From Streptomyces fumanus (GTDB lineage: Bacteria; Actinomycetota; Actinomycetes; Streptomycetales; Streptomycetaceae): DNA of 64,000 nt. This document shows positions 51,765 through 59,141 of this stretch, in pieces. The notes beneath the pieces are model-generated. The model was not told the DNA's origin and searched no databases. It saw only the letters and a list, made by a program, of their open reading frames with translations. Position 1 is the first letter of the stretch; every line of letters begins with the position of its first letter. The stretch covers positions 248,001 to 312,000 of the forward strand of contig NZ_BNBI01000010.1 in the NCBI RefSeq assembly GCF_014655295.1. The letters are read 5' to 3'. A program made the translations under genes and the position numbers.

Positions 51765-53525
51765 ATGACTGAGTATGGCCGGGGCCAGGGCTCCGAACCG
51801 TGGGATCCGGAGGACCCGTTGTACGGGGACGGCGGATGGGGCGGACAGCAGGCCCAGGCGGCCCCGCAGTCCCCTTACGGCGGCCAGCCGCAGCAGCACT
51901 ACCCGCAGCAGCCGCAGCAGCAGTACACCGACGGCACCTGGGCGGCCCAGGACGGTCAGGGCTACGACCAGGGGCAGCAGCAGTACGCGTACGACCAGCA
52001 GGGCTACGGCCGGCAGGACGGTTACGACCAGCAGCAGTACGACCAGCAGCAGTACCCGGCGGAGCAGCAGCACCAGCAGCAGCACCAGCACCAGCAGCAC
52101 CAGCAGCAGGGCTACGACACCGGGGGCTGGGGGAACGGCGGCCAGGTGCCCGTCCACTACCCCGCCGACCCCGCGGACCCGTACGGGCAGCAGGCCGCCG
52201 CCTACGGCACCGAGCAGCCGGACCTCTACGGCACCCCCGACGCCTACCCGCCGCCCGAGCCGCCCGCCCGCCGGCGCACCGAGCCCGAGCCCGAGGCCGA
52301 GGCCGAGCGCACCGACTGGGACCCGGGCCCCGACCAGGGCGAGCACGCCTTCTTCGCGGGCGGCGACGAGGACGAGGACGGCGGTGACGACGGCGAGGCC
52401 GGTGCCGGGCGCGGGGAGCGCCGGGGGCGCGGGAGCAAGCCCAGGAAGAGACGCAACGGCTGTGCGTGTCTCGTCGTCTGCCTGGTCCTCGGCGGAGGTG
52501 TGGCGGGCGTCGGCTATTTCGGGTTCCAGTTCTACCAGGATCGTTTCGGCACGGCCCCGGATTTCGCCGGCGACGGAAACGGCGAACAGGTCACCGTCAC
52601 CATTCCCAAGGGCGCGGGCGGCTCGGTCATCGGCCAGGTGCTCAAACGCCAGGGCGTGGTCAAGAGCGTCGACGCCTTCATCGCCGCGATCCAGAGCAAC
52701 CCCGACGGCAAGAGCATCCAGGACGGCGTCTACACGCTGCAGAAGGAGATGTCGGCCGACAGCGCGGTCGCGCTCATGCTCAGCCCCAAGAGCCGCAACA
52801 ACCTGATCATCGCCGAGGGCAAGCGCAACGACGACGTCTACCAGCTCATCGACAAACGCCTGGAAGTCGACGACGGCACCACCGCGAAGGTCGCCGAGAC
52901 CCAGTGGAAGAGCCTGGGCCTGCCCGACTGGGCGATGAACCACCCCGCCGTCAAGGATCCGCTGGAGGGCTTCCTCTACCCGTCCAGCTATCCGGTGGCC
53001 AAGGGGCAGAAGCCGAAGGACGTCCTCAAGCAGATGGTGGCGCGGGCGGCCGATAAGTACGAGGAACTCGGATTCGAGAAGAAGTCCGCGGAACTCGGCC
53101 TGGAGGGCCCGTGGCAACTGGTGACGGTCGCCAGCCTGGTACAGGCCGAGGGCAAGACGCACGACGACTTCCGGAAGATGTCCGAGGTCATCTACAACCG
53201 GCTGAAGACCAGCAATACCGAGACCAACCAATTGCTCCAGTTCGACTCCACGTACAACTACCTGAAGAAGCAGAGCGACATCCACATCAGCGAGTCCGAG
53301 GTCAACGGCAACAAGGACCCGTACAACACGTACACCAACCGGGGGCTGCCGCCCGGACCCATCGGCAACCCCGGCGACGAGGCGCTCCGGGCCGCGCTGA
53401 ACCCCACGAAACAGGGCTGGCTGTATTTCGTGGCCGTCGACGGGGTGCACAAGACGGAGTTCGCCAGGACCAACGACGAGTTCGAGAGGCTCAAGGACGA
53501 ATTCAATGCCAGTTCCGGCAACTGA
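51765..53525 (+). CDS. mltG: Endolytic murein transglycosylase MltG with Gln/Tyr-rich cytoplasmic tail
   Basis: A 586-residue membrane-anchored transglycosylase thought to cut nascent peptidoglycan. The first ~230 residues are cytoplasmic and low complexity: Gln/Tyr/Gly-rich (residues 28-118), then Pro/acidic, then a basic KPRKRR stop-transfer. The membrane helix is about residues 233-255. The external YceG domain has IAEGKRNDDVYQL, EGFLYPSSYPV, the catalytic-Glu motif SLVQAEGKTHDDF, LLQFDSTYNY and YNTYTNRGLPPGPIGNPG. The ATG at 51765 follows GGGGATCG. It overlaps aroE by 20 nt. Confidence 0.93.
   Translation: MTEYGRGQGSEPWDPEDPLYGDGGWGGQQAQAAPQSPYGGQPQQHYPQQPQQQYTDGTWAAQDGQGYDQGQQQYAYDQQGYGRQDGYDQQQYDQQQYPAEQQHQQQHQHQQHQQQGYDTGGWGNGGQVPVHYPADPADPYGQQAAAYGTEQPDLYGTPDAYPPPEPPARRRTEPEPEAEAERTDWDPGPDQGEHAFFAGGDEDEDGGDDGEAGAGRGERRGRGSKPRKRRNGCACLVVCLVLGGGVAGVGYFGFQFYQDRFGTAPDFAGDGNGEQVTVTIPKGAGGSVIGQVLKRQGVVKSVDAFIAAIQSNPDGKSIQDGVYTLQKEMSADSAVALMLSPKSRNNLIIAEGKRNDDVYQLIDKRLEVDDGTTAKVAETQWKSLGLPDWAMNHPAVKDPLEGFLYPSSYPVAKGQKPKDVLKQMVARAADKYEELGFEKKSAELGLEGPWQLVTVASLVQAEGKTHDDFRKMSEVIYNRLKTSNTETNQLLQFDSTYNYLKKQSDIHISESEVNGNKDPYNTYTNRGLPPGPIGNPGDEALRAALNPTKQGWLYFVAVDGVHKTEFARTNDEFERLKDEFNASSGN
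51860..52115 (+). repeat. CAG-rich low-complexity tract within mltG
   Basis: Irregular repeats of CAGCAG and CAGTAC codons encoding Gln/Tyr/His runs, including GYDQQQYDQQQYPAEQQHQQ. The reading frame is maintained. Confidence 0.75.
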
Positions 53526-54384
53526 CGCCCGCCGGGCCGCCGTACTCGGCTCCCCGATCGGCCACTCCCTCTCCCCGGTGCTGCACCGGGCCGCGTACGC
53601 GGAGCTGGGCCTGGCGGGCTGGACGTACGACCGCTTCGACGTGGACGAGCGGGCGCTGCCCGGCTTCCTGGAGAGGCTGGGGCCCGAGTGGGCGGGGCTG
53701 TCGCTGACCATGCCGCTGAAGCGGGCGGTGATCCCGCTGCTCGACGGGATCAGTGAGACGGCGGCCTCGGTGGACGCGGTGAACACCGTCGTCCTCACCG
53801 AGGACGGGCGCCGTACCGGCGACAACACCGACATCCCCGGGATCGTCGCGGCCCTGCGCGAGCACGGCGTGGACAAGGCCGAGTCCGCGGCGGTCCTCGG
53901 CGCCGGTGCCACCGCCTCCTCCGCGCTCGCCGCGCTCACCCGGATCTGCGCCGGCGAGATCGCCGTCTATGTGCGCAGCGAGGCCCGCGCCGCCGAGATG
54001 CGGGGGTGGGCCGAGCGGCTGGGGGCCGAGGTGCGCGTGGTGGGCTGGGACCGCGCGGCGGAGGCGCTGCGGGCCCCGCTGGTGGTGGCCACCACGCCGG
54101 CCGGTGCCACCGACGCGCTCGCCGCCGCCGTGCCGGAGATGCCGGCCACCCTCTTCGACGTGCTGTACGAGCCCTGGCCGACCGCCCTCGCCGCCCGCTG
54201 GTCGGCACACGGCGGGGCCGTGGTCAGCGGCCTCGACCTGCTGCTCCACCAGGCGGTGCTCCAGGTCGAGCAGATGACGGGACGCACTCCGGCGCCGCTC
54301 GCCGCGATGCGCGTGGCGGGGGAACGGGCGCTGGCGGCCCGGGCCCCGGGGGCGGACGGCGGGGGCCTGCCCGGGGGTGAGTAA
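53506..54384 (+). CDS. aroE: Shikimate dehydrogenase
   Basis: A 292-residue NADP-dependent enzyme reducing 3-dehydroshikimate to shikimate. Substrate residues are in LGSPIGHSLSPVLHR and SLTMPLKRAV (the catalytic Lys). NTDIPGIV carries the Asp of the dyad, and the nucleotide loop is GAGATASSALAAL. Start ATG at 53506 lies 20 nt inside the 3' end of mltG, with GAGG upstream in the mltG coding sequence. A hairpin follows and aroC is 213 nt downstream. Confidence 0.94.
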   Translation: MPVPATDARRAAVLGSPIGHSLSPVLHRAAYAELGLAGWTYDRFDVDERALPGFLERLGPEWAGLSLTMPLKRAVIPLLDGISETAASVDAVNTVVLTEDGRRTGDNTDIPGIVAALREHGVDKAESAAVLGAGATASSALAALTRICAGEIAVYVRSEARAAEMRGWAERLGAEVRVVGWDRAAEALRAPLVVATTPAGATDALAAAVPEMPATLFDVLYEPWPTALAARWSAHGGAVVSGLDLLLHQAVLQVEQMTGRTPAPLAAMRVAGERALAARAPGADGGGLPGGE

Positions 54385-54391
54385 GCGGGGG

Positions 54392-54425
54392 CGCCGGCGG
54401 TGTTACGGGCCGGGAACCGCCGGCG
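54392..54425 (+). terminator. Hairpin between aroE and aroC
   Basis: CGCCGGCGGT paired with ACCGCCGGCG around a 14-nt loop, 8 nt after the aroE stop. Confidence 0.5.
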
Positions 54426-54597
54426 GGTGACGGGGGCCCGTCGCGGACGTGGCCGGACGCGGGCGGATCGGTGTCCGGTTGGTGGACCGCCGCCCGGGGC
54501 GCCCGGTCGGACATGGGAGAATCGGGGACGGCGGATCAGGGCCGCGCACCCGGTCGCGCCATAGGACCCACAGGGCGCTGAGGACTGAGGAGCACCG

Positions 54598-55782
54598 TTG
54601 AGCAGGTTGCGCTGGCTGACCGCGGGGGAGTCCCACGGTCCCGCACTCGTCGCGACGCTGGAGGGCCTGCCCGCGGGTGTGCCGATCACCACCGACATGG
54701 TGGCGGACCACCTGGCGCGGCGGCGGCTCGGCTACGGGCGCGGCGCGCGGATGAAGTTCGAGCGGGACGAGGTCACCTTCCTCGGCGGCGTCCGGCACGG
54801 GCTGACCCTGGGCTCCCCGGTCGCGATCATGGTCGGCAACACCGAGTGGCCCAAGTGGGAACAGGTCATGGCGGCCGACCCGGTGGACCCGGAGGTCCTC
54901 GCCGGACTCGCCCGCAACGCCCCGCTGACCCGGCCCCGGCCCGGCCACGCCGACCTCGCGGGCATGCAGAAGTACGGCTTCGACGAGGCCCGGCCGATCC
55001 TGGAGCGGGCCTCCGCGCGGGAGACGGCCGCCCGGGTCGCGCTGGGCGCGGTCGCCCGGTCGTACCTGAAGGAGACGGCCGGCATCGAGATCGTCAGCCA
55101 CGTCGTCGAACTCGCCGCCGCCAAGGCGCCCTACGGCGTCTACCCGACCCCGGCGGACGTGGAGAGGCTGGACGCCGACCCGGTGCGCTGCCTGGACGCC
55201 GACGCCTCCAAGGCAATGGTCGCGGAGATCGACCAGGCCCACAAGGACGGCGACACCCTCGGCGGCGTGGTCGAGGTCCTGGCGTACGGCGTCCCGGTCG
55301 GCCTCGGCTCGCACGTGCACTGGGACCGCCGGCTGGACGCCCGGCTGGCCGCCGCCCTCATGGGCATCCAGGCGATCAAGGGCGTCGAGGTCGGCGACGG
55401 CTTCGACCTCGCCCGGGTGCCGGGCTCCCAGGCGCACGACGAGATCCTCGCCACCCCCGAGGGCATCAAGCGGGCCTCCGGCCGGTCCGGCGGCACCGAG
55501 GGCGGTCTGACCACCGGCGAGCTGCTGCGGGTGCGGGCCGCGATGAAGCCGATCGCCACCGTGCCGCGCGCCCTGAAGACCGTGGACGTCGTCACCGGCG
55601 AGGAGGCCGCCGCCCACCACCAGCGCTCCGACGTGTGCGCCGTCCCGGCCGCCGGCATCGTCGCCGAGGCCATGGTCGCCCTGGTGCTGGCCGACGCGGT
55701 CGCCGAGAAGTTCGGCGGCGACTCCGTGCCCGAGACCCGGCGCAACGTCACCTCGTACCTCGACGCCCTGGCCATCCGATGA
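54598..55782 (+). CDS. aroC: Chorismate synthase
   Basis: A 394-residue FMN-dependent enzyme making chorismate from EPSP, the last shikimate step. It starts SRLRWLTAGESHGPALVATLEGLPAG. Other signatures are RRLGYGRGARM, RPGHADLAGMQKY, ASARETAARVALG and KSGGTEGG-like GRSGGTEGGLTTGELL. The start is TTG at 54598 with GAGGAG 6 nt upstream. It overlaps the aroK start by ATGA. Confidence 0.96.
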   Translation: MSRLRWLTAGESHGPALVATLEGLPAGVPITTDMVADHLARRRLGYGRGARMKFERDEVTFLGGVRHGLTLGSPVAIMVGNTEWPKWEQVMAADPVDPEVLAGLARNAPLTRPRPGHADLAGMQKYGFDEARPILERASARETAARVALGAVARSYLKETAGIEIVSHVVELAAAKAPYGVYPTPADVERLDADPVRCLDADASKAMVAEIDQAHKDGDTLGGVVEVLAYGVPVGLGSHVHWDRRLDARLAAALMGIQAIKGVEVGDGFDLARVPGSQAHDEILATPEGIKRASGRSGGTEGGLTTGELLRVRAAMKPIATVPRALKTVDVVTGEEAAAHHQRSDVCAVPAAGIVAEAMVALVLADAVAEKFGGDSVPETRRNVTSYLDALAIR

Positions 55783-57425
55783 CCGCACCGCTGCTCGTCC
55801 TGGTCGGCCCGATGGGCGTCGGCAAGTCCACCGTCGGCGCCCTGCTCGCCGAGCGGCTCGGCACCGCCTACCGGGACACCGACGACGACATCGTCGCCGA
55901 GCAGGGCCGGACCATCGCCGAGATCTTCGTCGAGGACGGCGAGGACGCCTTCCGGGCGATCGAGAAGCGGGCGGTACGCCGGGCGCTCACCGAGCACGAC
56001 GGCGTCCTCGCCCTCGGTGGCGGCGCGATCCTGGACGCGGACACCCGCGCGCTGCTCGGCGGGGTGCGGGTGGTCTACCTCTCGATGGACGTCGAGGAGG
56101 CGGTCCGGCGCACCGGCCTCAACGCCGCCCGCCCGCTGCTCGCGGTCAACCCGCGCAAGCAGTGGCGCGAACTGATGGAGGCCCGGCGGCACCTGTACGA
56201 GGGCGTCGCCACCGCCGTCGTGGCGACCGACGGACGGACGCCCGAAGAGGTCACCCAGGCCGCCCTGGACGCACTGGAGTTGAAGACCGCTTCCCCCGGG
56301 GGACAACCCCCGGACCCCCGGCCGGAGGACGTCATGGCAAGCCAAGTCACCAGGATCCAGGTCGGCGGCACCGCCGGCACCGAGCCGTACGAGGTGCTGG
56401 TGGGCCGTCAGCTCCTCGGCGAGCTGGCCGGACTGATCGGGCCGAGGGCCAAGCGGGTCGCCGTGATCCACCCCGAGTCGCTCGCCGAGACCGGCGACGC
56501 GCTCCGCGCCGACCTCGCCGGACAGGGCTACGACGCGATCGCCATCCAGGTGCCCAACGCCGAGGAGGCCAAGACCGCCGAGGTCGCCGCCTACTGCTGG
56601 AAAGCGCTCGGCCAGTCGCAGTTCACCCGGACCGACGTCATCGTCGGCGTGGGCGGCGGCGCCACCACGGACGTGGCCGGGTTCGTCGCCGCGACCTGGC
56701 TGCGCGGCGTGCGCTGGATCGCCGTCCCGACCACCGTGCTCGCCATGGTCGACGCGGCTGTCGGCGGCAAGACCGGGATCAACACCGCCGAGGGCAAGAA
56801 CCTCGTCGGCTCCTTCCACCCCCCGGCCGGCGTCCTGTGCGACCTCGCCGCCCTGGACTCCCTCCCGGTCCACGACTACGTCTCCGGGCTCGCCGAGGTC
56901 ATCAAGACCGGCTTCATCGCCGACCCGGTGATCCTCGACCTCATCGAGTCCGACCCCGAGGGCGCCCGCACCCCGGCCGGGCCGCACACCGCCGAGCTGA
57001 TCGAGCGGTCCATCCGGGTCAAGGCCGAGGTCGTCTCCTCCGACCTGAAGGAGGCGGGCCGCCGGGAGATCCTCAACTACGGCCACACCCTCGGCCACGC
57101 CATCGAGAAGAACGAGCGCTACAAGTGGCGGCACGGCGCCGCGGTCGCGGTCGGCATGCACTTCGCCGCCGAGCTGGGGCGGCTGGCCGGCCGCCTGGAC
57201 GACGCCACCGCCGACCGGCACCGCACCATCCTGGAGTCGGTCGGGCTGCCCCTGCACTACCGCTACGACCAGTGGCCCAAGCTGGTGGAGAACATGAAGC
57301 TGGACAAGAAGTCCCGCGGCGACCTGCTGCGCTTCATCGTCCTCGACGGCCTCGCCAAGCCCACCGTCCTGGAGGGCCCCGACCCGGCCGTCCTGCTCGC
57401 CGCCTACGGGGAGGTCGGGCAGTAG
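55779..57425 (+). CDS. aroK: Shikimate kinase (AroK) reading in frame into 3-dehydroquinate synthase (AroB)
   Basis: An open frame of 548 residues with no stop between the two enzymes. Residues 1-165 are a shikimate kinase: P-loop VGPMGVGKST (9-18), DTDDDI and GGGAILD, and RPLLAV. About 20 linker residues follow, encoded by GC-rich sequence containing a small hairpin (CCGGGGG-ACAA-CCCCCGG, near 56295-56312). Residues 186-548 are a complete AroB. The two activities are not adjacent steps of the shikimate pathway, but fused AroKB proteins are known in some actinobacteria. A strong internal start for AroB exists, so both the fusion and free AroB may be made. If a base is missing in the linker, the genes would be separate. 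Confidence 0.8.
   Translation: MTAPLLVLVGPMGVGKSTVGALLAERLGTAYRDTDDDIVAEQGRTIAEIFVEDGEDAFRAIEKRAVRRALTEHDGVLALGGGAILDADTRALLGGVRVVYLSMDVEEAVRRTGLNAARPLLAVNPRKQWRELMEARRHLYEGVATAVVATDGRTPEEVTQAALDALELKTASPGGQPPDPRPEDVMASQVTRIQVGGTAGTEPYEVLVGRQLLGELAGLIGPRAKRVAVIHPESLAETGDALRADLAGQGYDAIAIQVPNAEEAKTAEVAAYCWKALGQSQFTRTDVIVGVGGGATTDVAGFVAATWLRGVRWIAVPTTVLAMVDAAVGGKTGINTAEGKNLVGSFHPPAGVLCDLAALDSLPVHDYVSGLAEVIKTGFIADPVILDLIESDPEGARTPAGPHTAELIERSIRVKAEVVSSDLKEAGRREILNYGHTLGHAIEKNERYKWRHGAAVAVGMHFAAELGRLAGRLDDATADRHRTILESVGLPLHYRYDQWPKLVENMKLDKKSRGDLLRFIVLDGLAKPTVLEGPDPAVLLAAYGEVGQ
56334..57425 (+). CDS. aroB: 3-dehydroquinate synthase, possible independent internal start
   Basis: A 363-residue AroB converting DAHP to 3-dehydroquinate. 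NAD-binding and active-site blocks are VGVGGGATTDVAGFVAATW, VPTTVLAMVDAAVGGKTG and INTAEGKNLVGSFHPP, with the metal histidines in NYGHTLGHAIE and HGAAVAVGMHFAAELG. The ATG at 56334 is preceded by GGAGG with a 6-nt spacer, an excellent ribosome-binding site, and begins at the usual AroB N-terminus. It is in the same frame as aroK with no intervening stop. Either it is translated separately, or the site is a relic of formerly separate genes. Confidence 0.85.
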   Translation: MASQVTRIQVGGTAGTEPYEVLVGRQLLGELAGLIGPRAKRVAVIHPESLAETGDALRADLAGQGYDAIAIQVPNAEEAKTAEVAAYCWKALGQSQFTRTDVIVGVGGGATTDVAGFVAATWLRGVRWIAVPTTVLAMVDAAVGGKTGINTAEGKNLVGSFHPPAGVLCDLAALDSLPVHDYVSGLAEVIKTGFIADPVILDLIESDPEGARTPAGPHTAELIERSIRVKAEVVSSDLKEAGRREILNYGHTLGHAIEKNERYKWRHGAAVAVGMHFAAELGRLAGRLDDATADRHRTILESVGLPLHYRYDQWPKLVENMKLDKKSRGDLLRFIVLDGLAKPTVLEGPDPAVLLAAYGEVGQ

Positions 57426-57716
57426 GTTCCCCGGCGTCCCTTCCGCCCGATTCGCCGTGCCCGACGGGCACTTCGGACCGCCCCCGCCCGTTTCACCAAA
57501 CGCCGGCCGGGGGCGGTACCGTTCGGTAGCAGAGCGGGGCCCGCCCCCGCGGTCAGCGCCCATCGCCCGCGGCGAGCCCGTCGACGGGGCGCGCCGGTGC
57601 GCAGAGGTCGAGCGCGGTGCGGCCCCAGGGGCCGCGCGCGGTCGTGCCTCACGGCACCGGCCGCGGCACCCCGGCGGCGGACCGAGCCCGGACAGAACGA
57701 GACGGAGTGGCACCGG
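57426..57716 (+). promoter_or_regulatory. Intergenic region before the P-loop protein
   Basis: This 291-nt gap has no supported gene. GGTACCGTTCGGTAGCA around 57514-57530 includes TACCGT and TAGCAG, either of which could be a -10 box, with TTTCACC about 20 nt upstream. The assignment is tentative. Confidence 0.3.
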
Positions 57717-59072
57717 ATGCAGCACGCAGTGGGTTCTCCGCTGCCGCCGCCCCACCAGCCGGGGCACGGACCGGCCGCCGGCCGGTCCCCGGCCGCACAC
57801 CACCCGGGCCCGGGCCCGGACCCCGACTACACGGCCCAGGCGCCGCAGGCGGGTCAGCCCGGCCAGCCCGGTCGGGCGCCGCAGGCGGGTCACCCCGGTC
57901 AGGTCGGTCGGGCTCCGCAGCCGGGCCAGCCGGGTCACGCCGGTCAGGCCGGTCGGGCGCCGCTGGCGGATCAGCCGGGTCACGCCGGTCAGGCCGGTCT
58001 GGCGTCGCTGGCGGATCAGCCGGGTCACGCCGGTCAGGCTCCGCGCCCCGCCCACGCCGCCCAGGCATCCCACGCCGGTCAGTCCGGTCAGGCACCCCAC
58101 GCCGGCCAGCCTGGCCAGCCCGCCCCGGCGCCACACTCCGGCCAGCCCGGCCAACCCGGTCACCCCGCCCCGGCACCACACCCCGGCCAGCCCGGCCACC
58201 CTCATCACGCGCCGCGCCCCGAGCAGCCCCCGCACGCGGCTCAGCCTCCGCACGCCGCTCAGCCTCCGCACGCCGAGCAGCCCCCGCACCCGGCTCAGCC
58301 CCCGCACCCCGCACACGCCCCCCACCCCGGCCCGCCGCCGCATCCCGTCGCCGCGCCGCCGCAGCACGCCGCGCCGCCGCGCCACGTCGTCCCGCCGCGC
58401 GCCCCCGCCGCCCCGCCCGTGCCGGACGGCACCGGGCATGTGCCGCTGCCCCCCGGCGGTCCCGTCGCCGCGCCCGCCGCGCCGTCGGCCGCCAGTGCCG
58501 CGCCGGACCCCGCGACCACCACCCTCGCCGTGCTGCTCATCGGCCCCGCCGGGGCCGGGAAGACCAGCGTCGCCAAGTACTGGGCGGACCACCGCCGCGT
58601 GCCCACCGCCCACATCAGCCTCGACGACGTACGCGAATGGGTGCGCTCGGGATTCGCCGACCCGCAGTCCGGGTGGAACGAGCACTCCGAGGCGCAGTAC
58701 CGCCTCGCCCGCCGCACCTGCGGCTTCGCCGCGCGCAACTTCCTCGCCAACGGCATCTCCTGCATCCTCGACGACGCCGTCTTCCCCGACCGCCCGGTCG
58801 TCGGCCTCGGCGGTTGGAAGCGGCACGTCGGCCCCGGCCTGCTCCCGGTCGTCCTCCTGCCCGGCCTGGACGTCGTCCTGGAGCGCAACGCCGAGCGCAG
58901 CGGGAACCGCCGCCTCAGCGACGAGGAGGTCGCCCGCATCCACGGCCGTATGGCCGGCTGGTACGGCTCGGGCCTGCCCATCATCGACAACTCCCAGCTC
59001 GACGTGGCCGAGACGGCCCGCCTCCTGGACGACGTCCTCACCCGCTCCCTGGCCAGCCCCCCGAACTGGTAA
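57717..59072 (+). CDS. P-loop kinase-like ATP-binding protein with long repetitive N-terminus
   Basis: A 451-residue protein with two distinct parts. Residues 1-265 are Pro/His/Gly/Gln/Ala low complexity, with 15-residue repeats of the form GHAGQAGRAPLADQP at about 73-117, followed by QPPHAAQPPHA-type repeats. Residues 265-451 form a compact P-loop domain: LLIGPAGAGKTSVAKYWA (Walker A 276-284), HISLDDVREWVRSG, SEAQYRLARRTCGFAARNFLANGISCILDDAVFPD and VLERNAERSGNR. This resembles zeta-toxin-like or chloramphenicol-phosphotransferase-like small kinases; the substrate is unknown. No antitoxin-like partner is adjacent. It has its own upstream region after aroB. Confidence 0.72.
   Translation: MQHAVGSPLPPPHQPGHGPAAGRSPAAHHPGPGPDPDYTAQAPQAGQPGQPGRAPQAGHPGQVGRAPQPGQPGHAGQAGRAPLADQPGHAGQAGLASLADQPGHAGQAPRPAHAAQASHAGQSGQAPHAGQPGQPAPAPHSGQPGQPGHPAPAPHPGQPGHPHHAPRPEQPPHAAQPPHAAQPPHAEQPPHPAQPPHPAHAPHPGPPPHPVAAPPQHAAPPRHVVPPRAPAAPPVPDGTGHVPLPPGGPVAAPAAPSAASAAPDPATTTLAVLLIGPAGAGKTSVAKYWADHRRVPTAHISLDDVREWVRSGFADPQSGWNEHSEAQYRLARRTCGFAARNFLANGISCILDDAVFPDRPVVGLGGWKRHVGPGLLPVVLLPGLDVVLERNAERSGNRRLSDEEVARIHGRMAGWYGSGLPIIDNSQLDVAETARLLDDVLTRSLASPPNW
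57886..58065 (+). repeat. 45-bp intragenic tandem repeat
   Basis: Copies beginning CGGGTCAC start at 57886, 57931, 57976 and 58021, an exact 45-bp period, in frame, giving 15-residue protein repeats. The fourth copy is partial. More irregular P/H/Q-coding repeats continue to about 58320. Confidence 0.85.
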
Positions 59073-59141
59073 CCGCCCGGCGGACGCCCACTCGGCCCCG
59101 CCCGACCGGCGCGGCCCGCCCCCCGCTCGTACGCTCGGCAC

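Noticed and set aside
57717..59072. Zeta-type toxin of a toxin-antitoxin pair
   Set aside because: No small antitoxin gene precedes it, and the long repetitive N-terminus is unlike zeta toxins. The P-loop resemblance alone is insufficient.
55140..59141. A 1333-residue minus-strand frame antisense to aroB and the P-loop gene
   Set aside because: It is antisense to recognised genes, low complexity where it crosses the repeats, and has no recognisable domain.
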